From CAYNST01 sp964546435 (GTDB taxonomy: Bacteria; Pseudomonadota; Gammaproteobacteria; Pseudomonadales; Cellvibrionaceae): a DNA stretch of 64,000 bases. The stretch spans positions 1 through 64,000 of the forward strand of contig CAZJKJ010000008.1 of assembly GCA_964546435.1 (NCBI GenBank), written 5' to 3'. How positions within the stretch are numbered: the first letter of the stretch is position 1; each line of letters begins with the position of its first letter. The position numbers were made by a program, and so were the translations under genes. Under the pieces are notes generated by a model. It was not told where the DNA came from. It ran no database searches and worked only from the letters and a program-made list of their open reading frames with translations. This document shows, piece after piece, positions 18,472 to 25,902 of this stretch.

Positions 18472-18535
18472 ACAATCCGGATTGTTACCTGTTAAATGTC
18501 TACGGCACCCATTCAGCGGTGCATTAACCACTGAA
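18472..18535 (-). promoter_or_regulatory. Hairpin and palindrome between precursor and ligase genes
   Basis: In minus-strand RNA, 18535-18512 folds into a 9-bp stem (uucaguggu/accgcugaa, one G-U pair) with a 6-nt loop and no following U-run. A perfect 14-bp palindrome, acaatccggattgt, lies at 18472-18485. The hairpin sits just after the precursor stop codon, where RiPP operons often carry a partial terminator or mRNA-stabilising hairpin that raises precursor over enzyme. That role is inferred. The palindrome could be an operator or another hairpin. Confidence 0.5.
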
Positions 18536-18559
18536 CGGATGCGAAGGTGCGCAGGTTAA

Positions 18560-18826
18560 CTAAAAGGTGAGCCGACCGGAACCGCCTTCTTCACCGATCG
18601 CCAGAGTGGTGAATATCGGCCCCTTTATCGGTGAGCCGCCTTCTTCACCGACTGCCATGGTCGTCATGGTGGGTGGGCAAACCGGCAAACCGCCTTCCTC
18701 GCCCACTGCCAGCGTGGTAACAGTCGGCGGGGGGAAGGAGAGGCCACCGCCAACCTGTTGGGTTTCCTGCTCGTTAAGCTCTTTCAGTGCTGATAACTCG
18801 GCCGTTGCGGCGAATGGATGTTTCAT
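18560..18826 (-). CDS. Graspetide precursor peptide, three TTxxxxEE repeats (plesiocin-like)
   Basis: The 88-residue precursor has a leader of about 28 residues containing ALKELNEQETQQVGGG, a double-glycine-type end. The core carries three repeats exactly 18 residues apart: TTLAVGEEGG (37-46), TTMAVGEEGG (55-64) and TTLAIGEEGG (73-82). The TTxxxxEE motif defines group-2 graspetides such as plesiocin, in which the two Thr and two Glu of each repeat form nested side-chain esters, giving hairpin-like bicycles. Most residues between repeats are not conserved; the exception is a Pro at the same offset before each Thr pair. There is a single Cys (50). GAGGAAA upstream sets the start at 18826; the longer frame to 18892 is not needed. 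The cognate ligase follows. Confidence 0.93.
   Translation of the reverse strand: MKHPFAATAELSALKELNEQETQQVGGGLSFPPPTVTTLAVGEEGGLPVCPPTMTTMAVGEEGGSPIKGPIFTTLAIGEEGGSGRLTF
18587..18718 (-). repeat. Three 54-bp-spaced core repeats of the graspetide precursor
   Basis: The TTxxxxEE codons lie at 18695-18718, 18641-18664 and 18587-18610 (minus strand), each 54 bp apart. The spacer sequences have diverged while the eight-residue motif and following GG are kept, which suggests selection on the cyclised units. Confidence 0.93.
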
Positions 18827-18955
18827 GGGTGTTTCCTCGTAATGGGTAGAAAGAAGCTGACTCCACGGAAATAAACAGGCGGACCACGGCAAATCAGCAG
18901 TGGTATGTTAACCGCTGTTGGGAGGATGTGAAACTGGCAGATCTGTCAGGAGGGC

Positions 18956-18990
18956 TTCCCGGCGCGACCGCAAACGGATCTCGCCGGGAG
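18956..18990. other. Inverted repeat upstream of the graspetide precursor
   Basis: tcccggcg (18957-18964) pairs with cgccggga (18982-18989) across a 17-nt loop, with a possible extra G-U pair at each outer end. It lies in the 197-nt space between the stop of the 19024 gene and the precursor start. No U-run follows on either strand, so it is not a clear intrinsic terminator. Whether the precursor has its own promoter in this space cannot be decided from the sequence. Confidence 0.4.
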
Positions 18991-19023
18991 TTTACAGAAA
19001 CAATATTGTGAACAGGTTCCGCT

Positions 19024-20040
19024 TCAGGAGCGGTCGATCGTCATGTAGACCAGTGTCTGGTTGAGCAACTGGTAAGCGACCTCGCCAAATGTTATTGGAC
19101 CGGTAAGAGTACCCGTTTTTTTGCCTTCCAGTTCCGAATACAGGAAATTCAGAATGCAGTTGCAGGAAAAAGCGATGTTGGTACTTTGATCGGCCGGCAA
19201 AGCTTTGTTGAACTCGGCAACATAATCGTCGATGGGCCCGGCAATTTTGTACTCGACGCCTGGAAAAACCGGGGCGTACAGAGCGACCTTGGAAGGGCTC
19301 ACGTTCTGGATGCTGGCATTGACCATGACGCCGCAGTAATTGGCGACCAGTGGCAGGCGGGTGTCAATTTTGTGCTCGGTCAGATACTCGGCAAAATTCC
19401 ACGCCTTGCCGTCAATTTCGCAGTGTTCAACGGTAAATCCCCGCTTGGGAAAAGTAATGCTTGGTCCGCTGCCCTGGGTGAACAGATTGACTATGCGGAT
19501 ATTTGCCACCGTGTCGTCCGGAATGGGAATGTGCATCGCCGCGGCTTTCGACTCTGTGAGCATGCCCGACGCGGGCCCGAACCCGACCTTGGCCTGACTG
19601 GTTGCAAGTTCGCCCAGATGCATGCCGGAGACCCAGCCAATAATGGGTGAGAAGTACATGTTCGGATAATCTGGCGCATTCTGGGCGTAGGCCAGGTGCA
19701 CTTCCGAGTTGGCGGGCAGTATCAATACCGTGAAACCATGCTCCGGCGCTTCCTGAGCGATGCGGGCAATACTCCCGGTATCGTAAAGCGTCAGTCTCGG
19801 AGGATTGTTTGCCGGCAGCCCGCTGATGCGCGTGACGTAAACGCTGTCCTGGTCAACGCGCCCGCCTTCACTTGCCATGAAATACGGGATAGTTCCTGCG
19901 ATCCAGTTGCCTGATGGGAGGTCGTTCAGAACGCGTTCGTCGCCGGCGATGATCATGTACTCGCCGTCTGCGATCATGGTGGTCACCGTCTCCCTGTCGA
20001 CGATCGAATTGGTAAACGCAACGGTTCCGTCACTACTCAT
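19024..20040 (-). CDS. Hypothetical protein with FIST-like C-terminal motif
   Basis: The 338-residue soluble protein has no signal peptide. I do not recognise it with confidence; it may belong to an uncharacterised DUF family. The C terminus, FSCNCILNFLY...TGTLTGPITFGEVAYQLLNQTLVYMTI, resembles the end of FIST-type sensor domains (a Gly-Glu motif followed by NxT near the C terminus). AGGAG about 7 nt upstream supports the start. It lies 22 nt downstream of the repeat protein at 20063 on the same strand, so the two are likely co-transcribed and reading toward the graspetide precursor. Confidence 0.7.
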   Translation of the reverse strand: MSSDGTVAFTNSIVDRETVTTMIADGEYMIIAGDERVLNDLPSGNWIAGTIPYFMASEGGRVDQDSVYVTRISGLPANNPPRLTLYDTGSIARIAQEAPEHGFTVLILPANSEVHLAYAQNAPDYPNMYFSPIIGWVSGMHLGELATSQAKVGFGPASGMLTESKAAAMHIPIPDDTVANIRIVNLFTQGSGPSITFPKRGFTVEHCEIDGKAWNFAEYLTEHKIDTRLPLVANYCGVMVNASIQNVSPSKVALYAPVFPGVEYKIAGPIDDYVAEFNKALPADQSTNIAFSCNCILNFLYSELEGKKTGTLTGPITFGEVAYQLLNQTLVYMTIDRS

Positions 20041-20062
20041 TGTTAACTCCTGAATCTGTGGA

Positions 20063-21301
20063 TTAAGCCGCGGTGGTCTGTTTGATCAAATACACCAGCT
20101 CTTGTTTCATCGATTTGTGATTTTGTTTGATAAAGTCCCGTATGCGCCGGGCCGCATCCAGCCGGGTGGCCGGATTGGGTGCGGTGCGAACCTGCGAGCG
20201 CAGCCTGGCGAGCAGGAGCTTGTACGCAATATGGTTGCTGGGAATAAAAGTGTCGTCCTGGAGAATCTGTTGCCATACAGTGTGTTCGACTTCCGGCAAG
20301 CGATAACGGGTCTTTTCCTTGATCGCGCTGGCCCGGTTCAGCAAAAGCAGTTCTGCTTTGAGGGTGCGGAAGTTTTTGTGGAAATAATCACGAATCACTT
20401 CGATGGCGGCCAGCTTGTCGTTTGTCTGCTGTGCTTGACCATAGGCAGTCTTCTGGCGGGCAATCAGAAGATTCAGGGCGACGCTGGGCGAATTCAACTG
20501 GACCCGACCGGTTAACACTTCCTGCCAGACCGGGTTGCTGAGGCCGGGCAATACCAGGCGTTTCACCGAGTCAATCGCATTGGAACCTTTGTCCGAGGCG
20601 CGCGCGCTCAGGCCGAAAATCTGTTCTATTTCCACGCCGAGAATGGAGGCGTTGGCAACGAAGAATTTGCGCAGTTCCATTGCAGGTACCAGAGCATCGG
20701 ATTTTTTACTGCCGGCAACCGTCTGCTTGAGTTTGCTCAAAAGCAGCTTCAGCGGCAGCAGCTGTGTGTCCAGGTTGATTTCGCCGCGCACCAGATTTTC
20801 CCAGACGGGATCCAGTTCCGTGGCGAGACAGGCGAGCATCTGCACCTGCGTAGGCGCCGCGCCGAGATCGTCGAGCACCGAGGCGACCACCGATTCATTA
20901 AGCTGAAGCACGGTGCTGATCAGGTGCGGGCTGAGACCCTTGGCGTGGGCCAGCGCGATCTGCTGCCTTATATAGTTTGAATATTGACGAATAGGGCTTC
21001 CGAGAAAGCATGCCTGATTGAGTGTGGAATAATTCAGGGCCGGAGCATTGCTGGCATTTCCGGGTATCTGGGCATGGACGATGACCCGGCATTTTCCGAA
21101 ATTTGTATAAAGCCAGCTGCCGGCCTGCGACGCATCGGAAGTCCTGGTGGTATGCAGGAGACCGAAAAGGCGCGACCGGTCTCCCAGTTCAAGAAAAACG
21201 TCGAACGTGCGTGATTGCTCATCCAGCTTGGCAGACTTGATCGACCAGGGACTGTATATACCCAGGATTTCCTCAAGAGCGCGAAGGTCAATCCTTTCCA
21301 T
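20063..21301 (-). CDS. Hypothetical protein with three tandem ~80-residue helical repeats
   Basis: The 412-residue protein has no signal peptide. The first ~75 residues (LGIYSPWSIKSAKLDEQSRTFDVFLEL) loosely resemble the start of ISL3-family transposase N-domains but lack the zinc-finger cysteines. A helical stretch then leads into three repeats, beginning DPVWENLVRGEINLD, NPVWQEVLTGRVQLN and HTVWQQILQDDTFIP. Each continues with a leucine-rich helix (LKLLLSKLK / LNLLIARQK / YKLLLARLR) and ends near RKFF / RDYF / RDFI plus a final helix. A GGGGG-containing ribosome binding site is 4-5 nt upstream. Its function is unknown; it may be a scaffold or regulator. The downstream partner gene is 22 nt away. 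Confidence 0.75.
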   Translation of the reverse strand: MERIDLRALEEILGIYSPWSIKSAKLDEQSRTFDVFLELGDRSRLFGLLHTTRTSDASQAGSWLYTNFGKCRVIVHAQIPGNASNAPALNYSTLNQACFLGSPIRQYSNYIRQQIALAHAKGLSPHLISTVLQLNESVVASVLDDLGAAPTQVQMLACLATELDPVWENLVRGEINLDTQLLPLKLLLSKLKQTVAGSKKSDALVPAMELRKFFVANASILGVEIEQIFGLSARASDKGSNAIDSVKRLVLPGLSNPVWQEVLTGRVQLNSPSVALNLLIARQKTAYGQAQQTNDKLAAIEVIRDYFHKNFRTLKAELLLLNRASAIKEKTRYRLPEVEHTVWQQILQDDTFIPSNHIAYKLLLARLRSQVRTAPNPATRLDAARRIRDFIKQNHKSMKQELVYLIKQTTAA

Positions 21302-21683
21302 TTATCCCCCTAAACGCAGGTTGTATTGCAGAGTGTTTGTTAGTCGGCGGGTGTTTCAATAATTCCACCATTTTAGACGCCGACCAGTGGGGGCGCTACC
21401 TTGCGAGGAGATTGGCGTGACTTTCGTCTTCAATAACTCCTTTTTTTCATGTAAAGCATCGTCTTTATGCTGCAACGCAACGTGTGTACGCTGTACAGCA
21501 TTGTCCATTTTTTCAAATTAACACGTTCATTTCGTCGGAAAGGCATCGCAGTCTTTAACGTGGCGCCAATTTATATGATATTGCATTAACTGATATTAAA
21601 GTTTTGGGCTATGGTCTATGGGGACCAGTCAAAGAGCGATTGGCTATTAAAAGTTCCAACGATATATACACGGAGAGAGTAGT
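21302..21683. other. 382-bp A/T-rich divergent intergenic region
   Basis: This region separates the minus-strand graspetide-side operon from the plus-strand aldehyde dehydrogenase gene, so both promoters should lie here. The half near 21420-21660 is visibly richer in A and T than its surroundings. I see no clear ORF, terminator or repeat. Confidence 0.5.
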
Positions 21684-22637
21684 GTGGAAGTGCGTTCATA
21701 TCCAAAATTATCTGTAGCAATTATCGGGTCCGGAAAAATCGGAACGGACCTTCTGATCAAAACGACTAAATCCCCATGGTTGCGGTGTGATTTATTTATC
21801 GGGCGGGACCCGAATTCTCACGGCCTGACCAAAGCCCGCTCTCTGGGCATTCCCGTTTCCGACAGAAGTATTGATGCGCTTGATCAAATGGCGTCGCCAC
21901 CACAATTGATTTTCGATGCAACCTCCGCCGAATATCATCGCCGGCACGCGCCGCGCTTGCTGAATGCCGGCATTCGGGCAGTGGATCTGACGCCTGCCCG
22001 GGTGGGTAAACTGTGTGTGCCGGCACTCAATGCCGATGCAATTCTAAGGGCACCTAATGTCAATATGGTGACGTGCGGCGGGCAGGCATCAATTCCGGTG
22101 ATCGCGACCCTGGCGCAGTGCATTCCGGGAATCCGGCACGTGGAAGTCAGCAGCCTGCTGGCAGAGGATTCGGTCGGGCCCGGCACGCTCGCCAATATTG
22201 ACGATTACTACGCGACCACGGCAGGAGCTATCAAAGCCTATTCCGGCATAGGGAGTGTGGATGTCCAACTGGTGGTGGAAAAATCCTCCTGGAAACCGGA
22301 CATGCTCACCACGATCAGGGCCAGCGTCGGTGATTGTGACATGGAATCTGTTTACGCCGGACTGGCCCGTTGTCTCGGGATGGTGCGGACTTATGTGCAG
22401 GGTTACCATATCGTCGGCACGCCCCGATTGCATAACGGGATCCTCGAGATAATGGTCAGCGTGCGCGGCGCCGGCGACTGGATTCCCAGTCACGCAGGAA
22501 ATCTGGATATCATTAACTGCGCAGCCATTGCGGTCGCGGAAAAATACGCACGGTTTGTGTTGAGTGCAGACCGGCAGAACGCCGAACCGGCCGCGGCTGA
22601 GGTACCCGAACTCAGACAGGCAACGCGTTATACCTGA
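21684..22637 (+). CDS. Acylating acetaldehyde dehydrogenase, stand-alone
   Basis: The 317-residue protein matches the MhpF/DmpF/BphJ family, which converts acetaldehyde, NAD+ and CoA to acetyl-CoA. It has the dinucleotide-binding VAIIGSGKIGTDLLIK (about 11-26), FDATSAEYH, the catalytic Cys131 in NVNMVTCGGQAS, and the C-terminal HAGNLDIINCAA. The usual partner, 4-hydroxy-2-oxovalerate aldolase, and other meta-cleavage genes are absent here. Start is GTG 21684 after GGAGAG. The gap around residues 70-75 is shorter than in typical members. It diverges from the graspetide-side operon, and its role in this setting is unclear. Confidence 0.87.
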   Translation: MEVRSYPKLSVAIIGSGKIGTDLLIKTTKSPWLRCDLFIGRDPNSHGLTKARSLGIPVSDRSIDALDQMASPPQLIFDATSAEYHRRHAPRLLNAGIRAVDLTPARVGKLCVPALNADAILRAPNVNMVTCGGQASIPVIATLAQCIPGIRHVEVSSLLAEDSVGPGTLANIDDYYATTAGAIKAYSGIGSVDVQLVVEKSSWKPDMLTTIRASVGDCDMESVYAGLARCLGMVRTYVQGYHIVGTPRLHNGILEIMVSVRGAGDWIPSHAGNLDIINCAAIAVAEKYARFVLSADRQNAEPAAAEVPELRQATRYT

Positions 22638-22661
22638 GGCCGCTGGCGTGTTCGCTATCCG

Positions 22662-24401
22662 TCAAAACATGAGACCCAGCGCGAGGGCCACGCCGGCTTC
22701 GCGATTGTTTTCAGAATAGGTCGCCGCCAGATCGAACTGCAGGGGGCCGGCTTGAAAGTGCAGGCCGGCCGATGGCAGCCGGGTGTCGTCGACGAGGTTA
22801 TAACGATATCCCAGACGCACGCTCTGTTGCCGCCAGTAGAGAAACTCTAACCCGGCGCTGAGGTATTGTTTGTCCGGATCAAAACCCAGGGGCTCGTTTC
22901 GGGTAAGGTCGTAGTCGACGGCCAGACGGAACCTGTCGGTTTCATAAGCTACCCCGGCCCGGACAATCGGTTCGATGGAAACCGAACCGCCCAATTGGTT
23001 CCCGAGAGTTTTGCGACGAAGGTTTTTTGCAACGAGTCCCAGCGTCCAGTGCGAGTTGATCTGGTAGCTTGCACCGATATCGAGGTTCCAGAACCGGTGC
23101 TCCATCTGCACCGAACTGTAACGATGGGTGTCCAGATCGAAATCATCGGCCCGCTGCTGGTAAGCGATGGTGGCATAAGAGAGGCGTTTTAACGTCATGC
23201 CGACGGTCAGCTCCGGGAGAGCGCCGATCTGTCGCGACAGGCTTAACGCGGTTTCGGTGACCTCGGCGCCGGTGAAAATCAGCTGAGTGTTGATCACCTC
23301 AGGAACCGGATAGCGCAGAAACCGCTGGAGATTCACGTCGCCCAGTTCCGGAACCGAGCCAAGTGGTAGCAGGTCCAGCGGCAATTCAATATCCATCTGA
23401 TCGAGAAACACCTCGAGATCTGCCTCGTCAATGGCAACGCCCATGGCTTCGATGAAACCCCGCAGCTCGTCTTCGTTGCGAGGACTGGCAGTTCCGGGAA
23501 GATTCACCGGTATTCCGGCAGAGGGAGGCATGATGGTTCCGGGCGTGGTTCCGGTGCCCAGTTGCTGTCTCAAAGCGTCATACAGGCCGTGCAGATCAAC
23601 AAACTGGTCCAGCGCTTCCAGAGTGTCGCCCAGGTTTCTGAATGCCTGCGCAAGCTCGGGTACGCCGGGCAGCTGTTGATAATCCCGCAGTTGCTCGTTC
23701 AGTTCGCCTGCATTAGCGGAGTCCCGGATCAGGTCTTCGAGCAGGGGCCAGTTGAACTCTTCAACCAGGCGCCCGAGATGCTGGGCGCCATCAACCATAT
23801 CTGCCAGGGCGCGCGAGGTGTCGGCCAATTGCTGCACGCGGGTCAGGTCAGCCGGATCGTTTTCCACAAGCCCGCCGAGCACCCGATAATGTCGAACGTA
23901 GATTCCCCCCGCCCAGCGCGGATTTTCCACCACGAAATGGGTGGCCGCAGCGGCCGTGATGCGTAAGGGTCTGTCCGGTAATTTCTGAACTTCCGTGACT
24001 AGCCGCTCAGCAGTGGTGCTCAGGCGCCGCAGCCGGGAGGTGTCGAGATCCTCGGAGTCGAACGCGTTGCGTGCCGCGTCCAGTTGCTCTTCGAGTTCCA
24101 GCTCGTCTTCAACGTCACGCAGATACTTGAAAATATCTATAAAATTCTGACGGTCAATGCCCCTGGCGGCGAGATAGGCGGACACGGAAACATTCGAGGG
24201 GCGGGTCACCCGATGAGCGGGATTGGACCAGGGGCGATAGCGACCGGTATTGGTGGCGGCGCCAGCACCACCCATGGCCATGCTGTCCGGATCGAAAACC
24301 AGAAATGACACGGCAGCGGCATCTGGTGTACTGGTACTCGCCAGAAATACTGCCAGCATACCCGCACCAAACAGGCCAAAATTTGCTTTTTTGTGAGGCA
24401 T
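22662..24401 (-). CDS. TraF-like (TraF_2) outer-membrane beta-barrel protein
   Basis: The 579-residue protein has a signal peptide (cleavage near AAA-VSFLVFD) followed by FDPDSMAMGGAGAAT, the hallmark start of the TraF_2/FadL-like barrel group. Residues about 90-300 are an acidic helical region with coiled-coil character, and there is a Pro/Gly-rich spacer around 310-330. From about 375 on, alternating strands (YQINSHWTLGLVAKNL, VRAGVAYETDRFRLAVDYDLT, LALGLMF) form the barrel end. The family is named after the F-plasmid gene, but chromosomal members like this one are not tied to conjugation. It may be a channel or lipid/hydrophobic-compound transporter. Confidence 0.78.
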   Translation of the reverse strand: MPHKKANFGLFGAGMLAVFLASTSTPDAAAVSFLVFDPDSMAMGGAGAATNTGRYRPWSNPAHRVTRPSNVSVSAYLAARGIDRQNFIDIFKYLRDVEDELELEEQLDAARNAFDSEDLDTSRLRRLSTTAERLVTEVQKLPDRPLRITAAAATHFVVENPRWAGGIYVRHYRVLGGLVENDPADLTRVQQLADTSRALADMVDGAQHLGRLVEEFNWPLLEDLIRDSANAGELNEQLRDYQQLPGVPELAQAFRNLGDTLEALDQFVDLHGLYDALRQQLGTGTTPGTIMPPSAGIPVNLPGTASPRNEDELRGFIEAMGVAIDEADLEVFLDQMDIELPLDLLPLGSVPELGDVNLQRFLRYPVPEVINTQLIFTGAEVTETALSLSRQIGALPELTVGMTLKRLSYATIAYQQRADDFDLDTHRYSSVQMEHRFWNLDIGASYQINSHWTLGLVAKNLRRKTLGNQLGGSVSIEPIVRAGVAYETDRFRLAVDYDLTRNEPLGFDPDKQYLSAGLEFLYWRQQSVRLGYRYNLVDDTRLPSAGLHFQAGPLQFDLAATYSENNREAGVALALGLMF

Positions 24402-24475
24402 GAGAAATTGCGAACAAAACGTGCGAATATTTTCGCGGTGATACAGGTATAGCAGATCTGCCCGGAATTCCCTCG

Positions 24476-24739
24476 CTAACGCCCTCGCTGCCGGTCCTTT
24501 ATGAACAGAATAAAGGCGGCTGGTACGTGAACGGCGCCGAACGCACTTAAGACAATCATCCAGTTCAACAAATCGGTAGGCTGATGATAGGCTTTCTGCA
24601 TTGCCCAGGCGAAGCCCGCGCCCACCAGAATCAGTATTGCGTGACTGAGGGCGCCGGCCACTTTACTGGTACTGTTAGCTGCTATGCGACTATGGGCGAA
24701 ACTCGCGATGGCGAGGGTCAGAACGGTCATGAAAATCAT
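24476..24739 (-). CDS. Small integral membrane protein
   Basis: About 87 residues with three predicted transmembrane segments (about 2-17, 30-45, 60-80) and a basic C terminus (KDRQRGR). The ATG at 24739 is preferred because AGGAA lies 6 nt before it; an upstream in-frame ATG exists at 24754. The family is not recognised. It sits between the TraF-like gene and the DUF748/ku operon. Confidence 0.6.
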   Translation of the reverse strand: MIFMTVLTLAIASFAHSRIAANSTSKVAGALSHAILILVGAGFAWAMQKAYHQPTDLLNWMIVLSAFGAVHVPAAFILFIKDRQRGR

Positions 24740-24807
24740 TGCAATTTCCTGCATACAGAATCCGCGTCGTTAATCAGATGTCTCTCGGTTCATGAATCCG
24801 GGCGAAG

Positions 24808-25899
24808 TCAGTCCGTCAGCGGCGTCATTTTCTCGAACTGCGCATCAAACGCTTCCGCGAAGGCATTTTTGACAATGTTCCACACGGCACTCCAGGAATC
24901 GATTGATGCATCGCTCAGATCGCCTTCAATACTGATCTGGGTAGCAATCTTGTCGGTTTCGGCGTTCGTGAAAATTGTTTCAAGTAAACCCAACGCGCCT
25001 TCCCAAAGAAGCTTTAACGGATTCTTCTTCTGTTGCTCAACATCCTGTTCCCAGTCGAGTATCTCCACATCCGTGAACAGGGGTTTGATGTAACCCGTCA
25101 GGCGCTTGTCTTCCGCTTTCACTTCTGCGAAAACGTCGCCGTGGCCTTTGGCAAAATCCAGCTTTCCATAGGCGCGCGCAAATTCGTTGATACTGGTCAG
25201 GTGGAGGTTGCTCAGTTGCCCGGCAAACAGAAAATCGTTGTAATCGAACGGATCGAATTCTGCTTTCGCAGACAGGTCGGCTTCATCCAGAACTTTTCCA
25301 GTCAGTGTTGCCCGCGCTACCCGCTCTCCGCCCTCGTCTTCAATGTTGGTCAGATTCTCTACTACGGCGTGTAGGCGGTGCGCGTAAAGATCGACTTTTG
25401 GAGTGGTGTCCGGATTGGAGAAGGTAATTTCGCCGTTGTTGATCACTAGACGGTTGAGGTCAAAGGGCAGGGCTTCATCGATTACCCGCAGCCAGTCTCC
25501 ACCGGCGCCCGATTGCTTCTTCTCATCCGTTTTCGCGTCGACAAAATTCAGCTTGGGATCTTTCAGGATCACGTCAAGGGACAGCACGCCTTTCATCAGG
25601 GAGCGCCAGCTCAAATGAAACTCCATCAAAGCTACATCGACAAATGGAATGGGGGGGTCTGCGCTTTTACGGCGGATCGTAAGACCTTCAAACCGGTATT
25701 TGTTGCCGATCACCGCAAGATCGACATCGTTGACATGGCCGGTATAGTCGCCGATATCAGCGAGAACTTTATTATTCAAATACCAGGTGCTGACTGGCGG
25801 CAGCGCCATGCGGATCAGTGCAATCGCAAGAACCAGCAGCATCAGGGCTAGCCCGCGTCTGGATGTCATGAATGAGTCGGAGCGTGAACGGAATGTCAC
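24808..25899 (-). CDS. DUF748/AsmA-like membrane-anchored protein
   Basis: The 363-residue product has one N-terminal TM (about 17-35) and a long periplasmic beta-rich part with FVDVALMEFHLSWRSLMKGVLSLDVILKDPKLNFV and FSGQLSNLHLTSINEF-like segments, typical of DUF748/AsmA-like proteins linked to envelope lipid or outer-membrane homeostasis. Start is only 3 nt after the ku stop codon, so the two are almost certainly co-transcribed and possibly translationally coupled. A functional link to DNA repair is not obvious; shared stress expression is more likely. Confidence 0.8.
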   Translation of the reverse strand: MTFRSRSDSFMTSRRGLALMLLVLAIALIRMALPPVSTWYLNNKVLADIGDYTGHVNDVDLAVIGNKYRFEGLTIRRKSADPPIPFVDVALMEFHLSWRSLMKGVLSLDVILKDPKLNFVDAKTDEKKQSGAGGDWLRVIDEALPFDLNRLVINNGEITFSNPDTTPKVDLYAHRLHAVVENLTNIEDEGGERVARATLTGKVLDEADLSAKAEFDPFDYNDFLFAGQLSNLHLTSINEFARAYGKLDFAKGHGDVFAEVKAEDKRLTGYIKPLFTDVEILDWEQDVEQQKKNPLKLLWEGALGLLETIFTNAETDKIATQISIEGDLSDASIDSWSAVWNIVKNAFAEAFDAQFEKMTPLTD

Positions 25900-25902
25900 G
25901 GG

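Noticed and set aside
18235..18559. Small plus-strand ORFs over the ATP-grasp start as extra precursor genes
   Set aside because: They lack leader or core motifs and lie opposite the ligase gene.
20063..21301. N-terminal resemblance to ISL3 transposases
   Set aside because: The zinc-finger cysteines and the DDE domain are missing and the rest is a helical repeat protein, so it is not called a mobile element.
22662..24401. TraF-like protein as evidence of a conjugative element
   Set aside because: No relaxase, pilus or type IV secretion genes are nearby; the TraF_2 family is often chromosomal and unrelated to conjugation.
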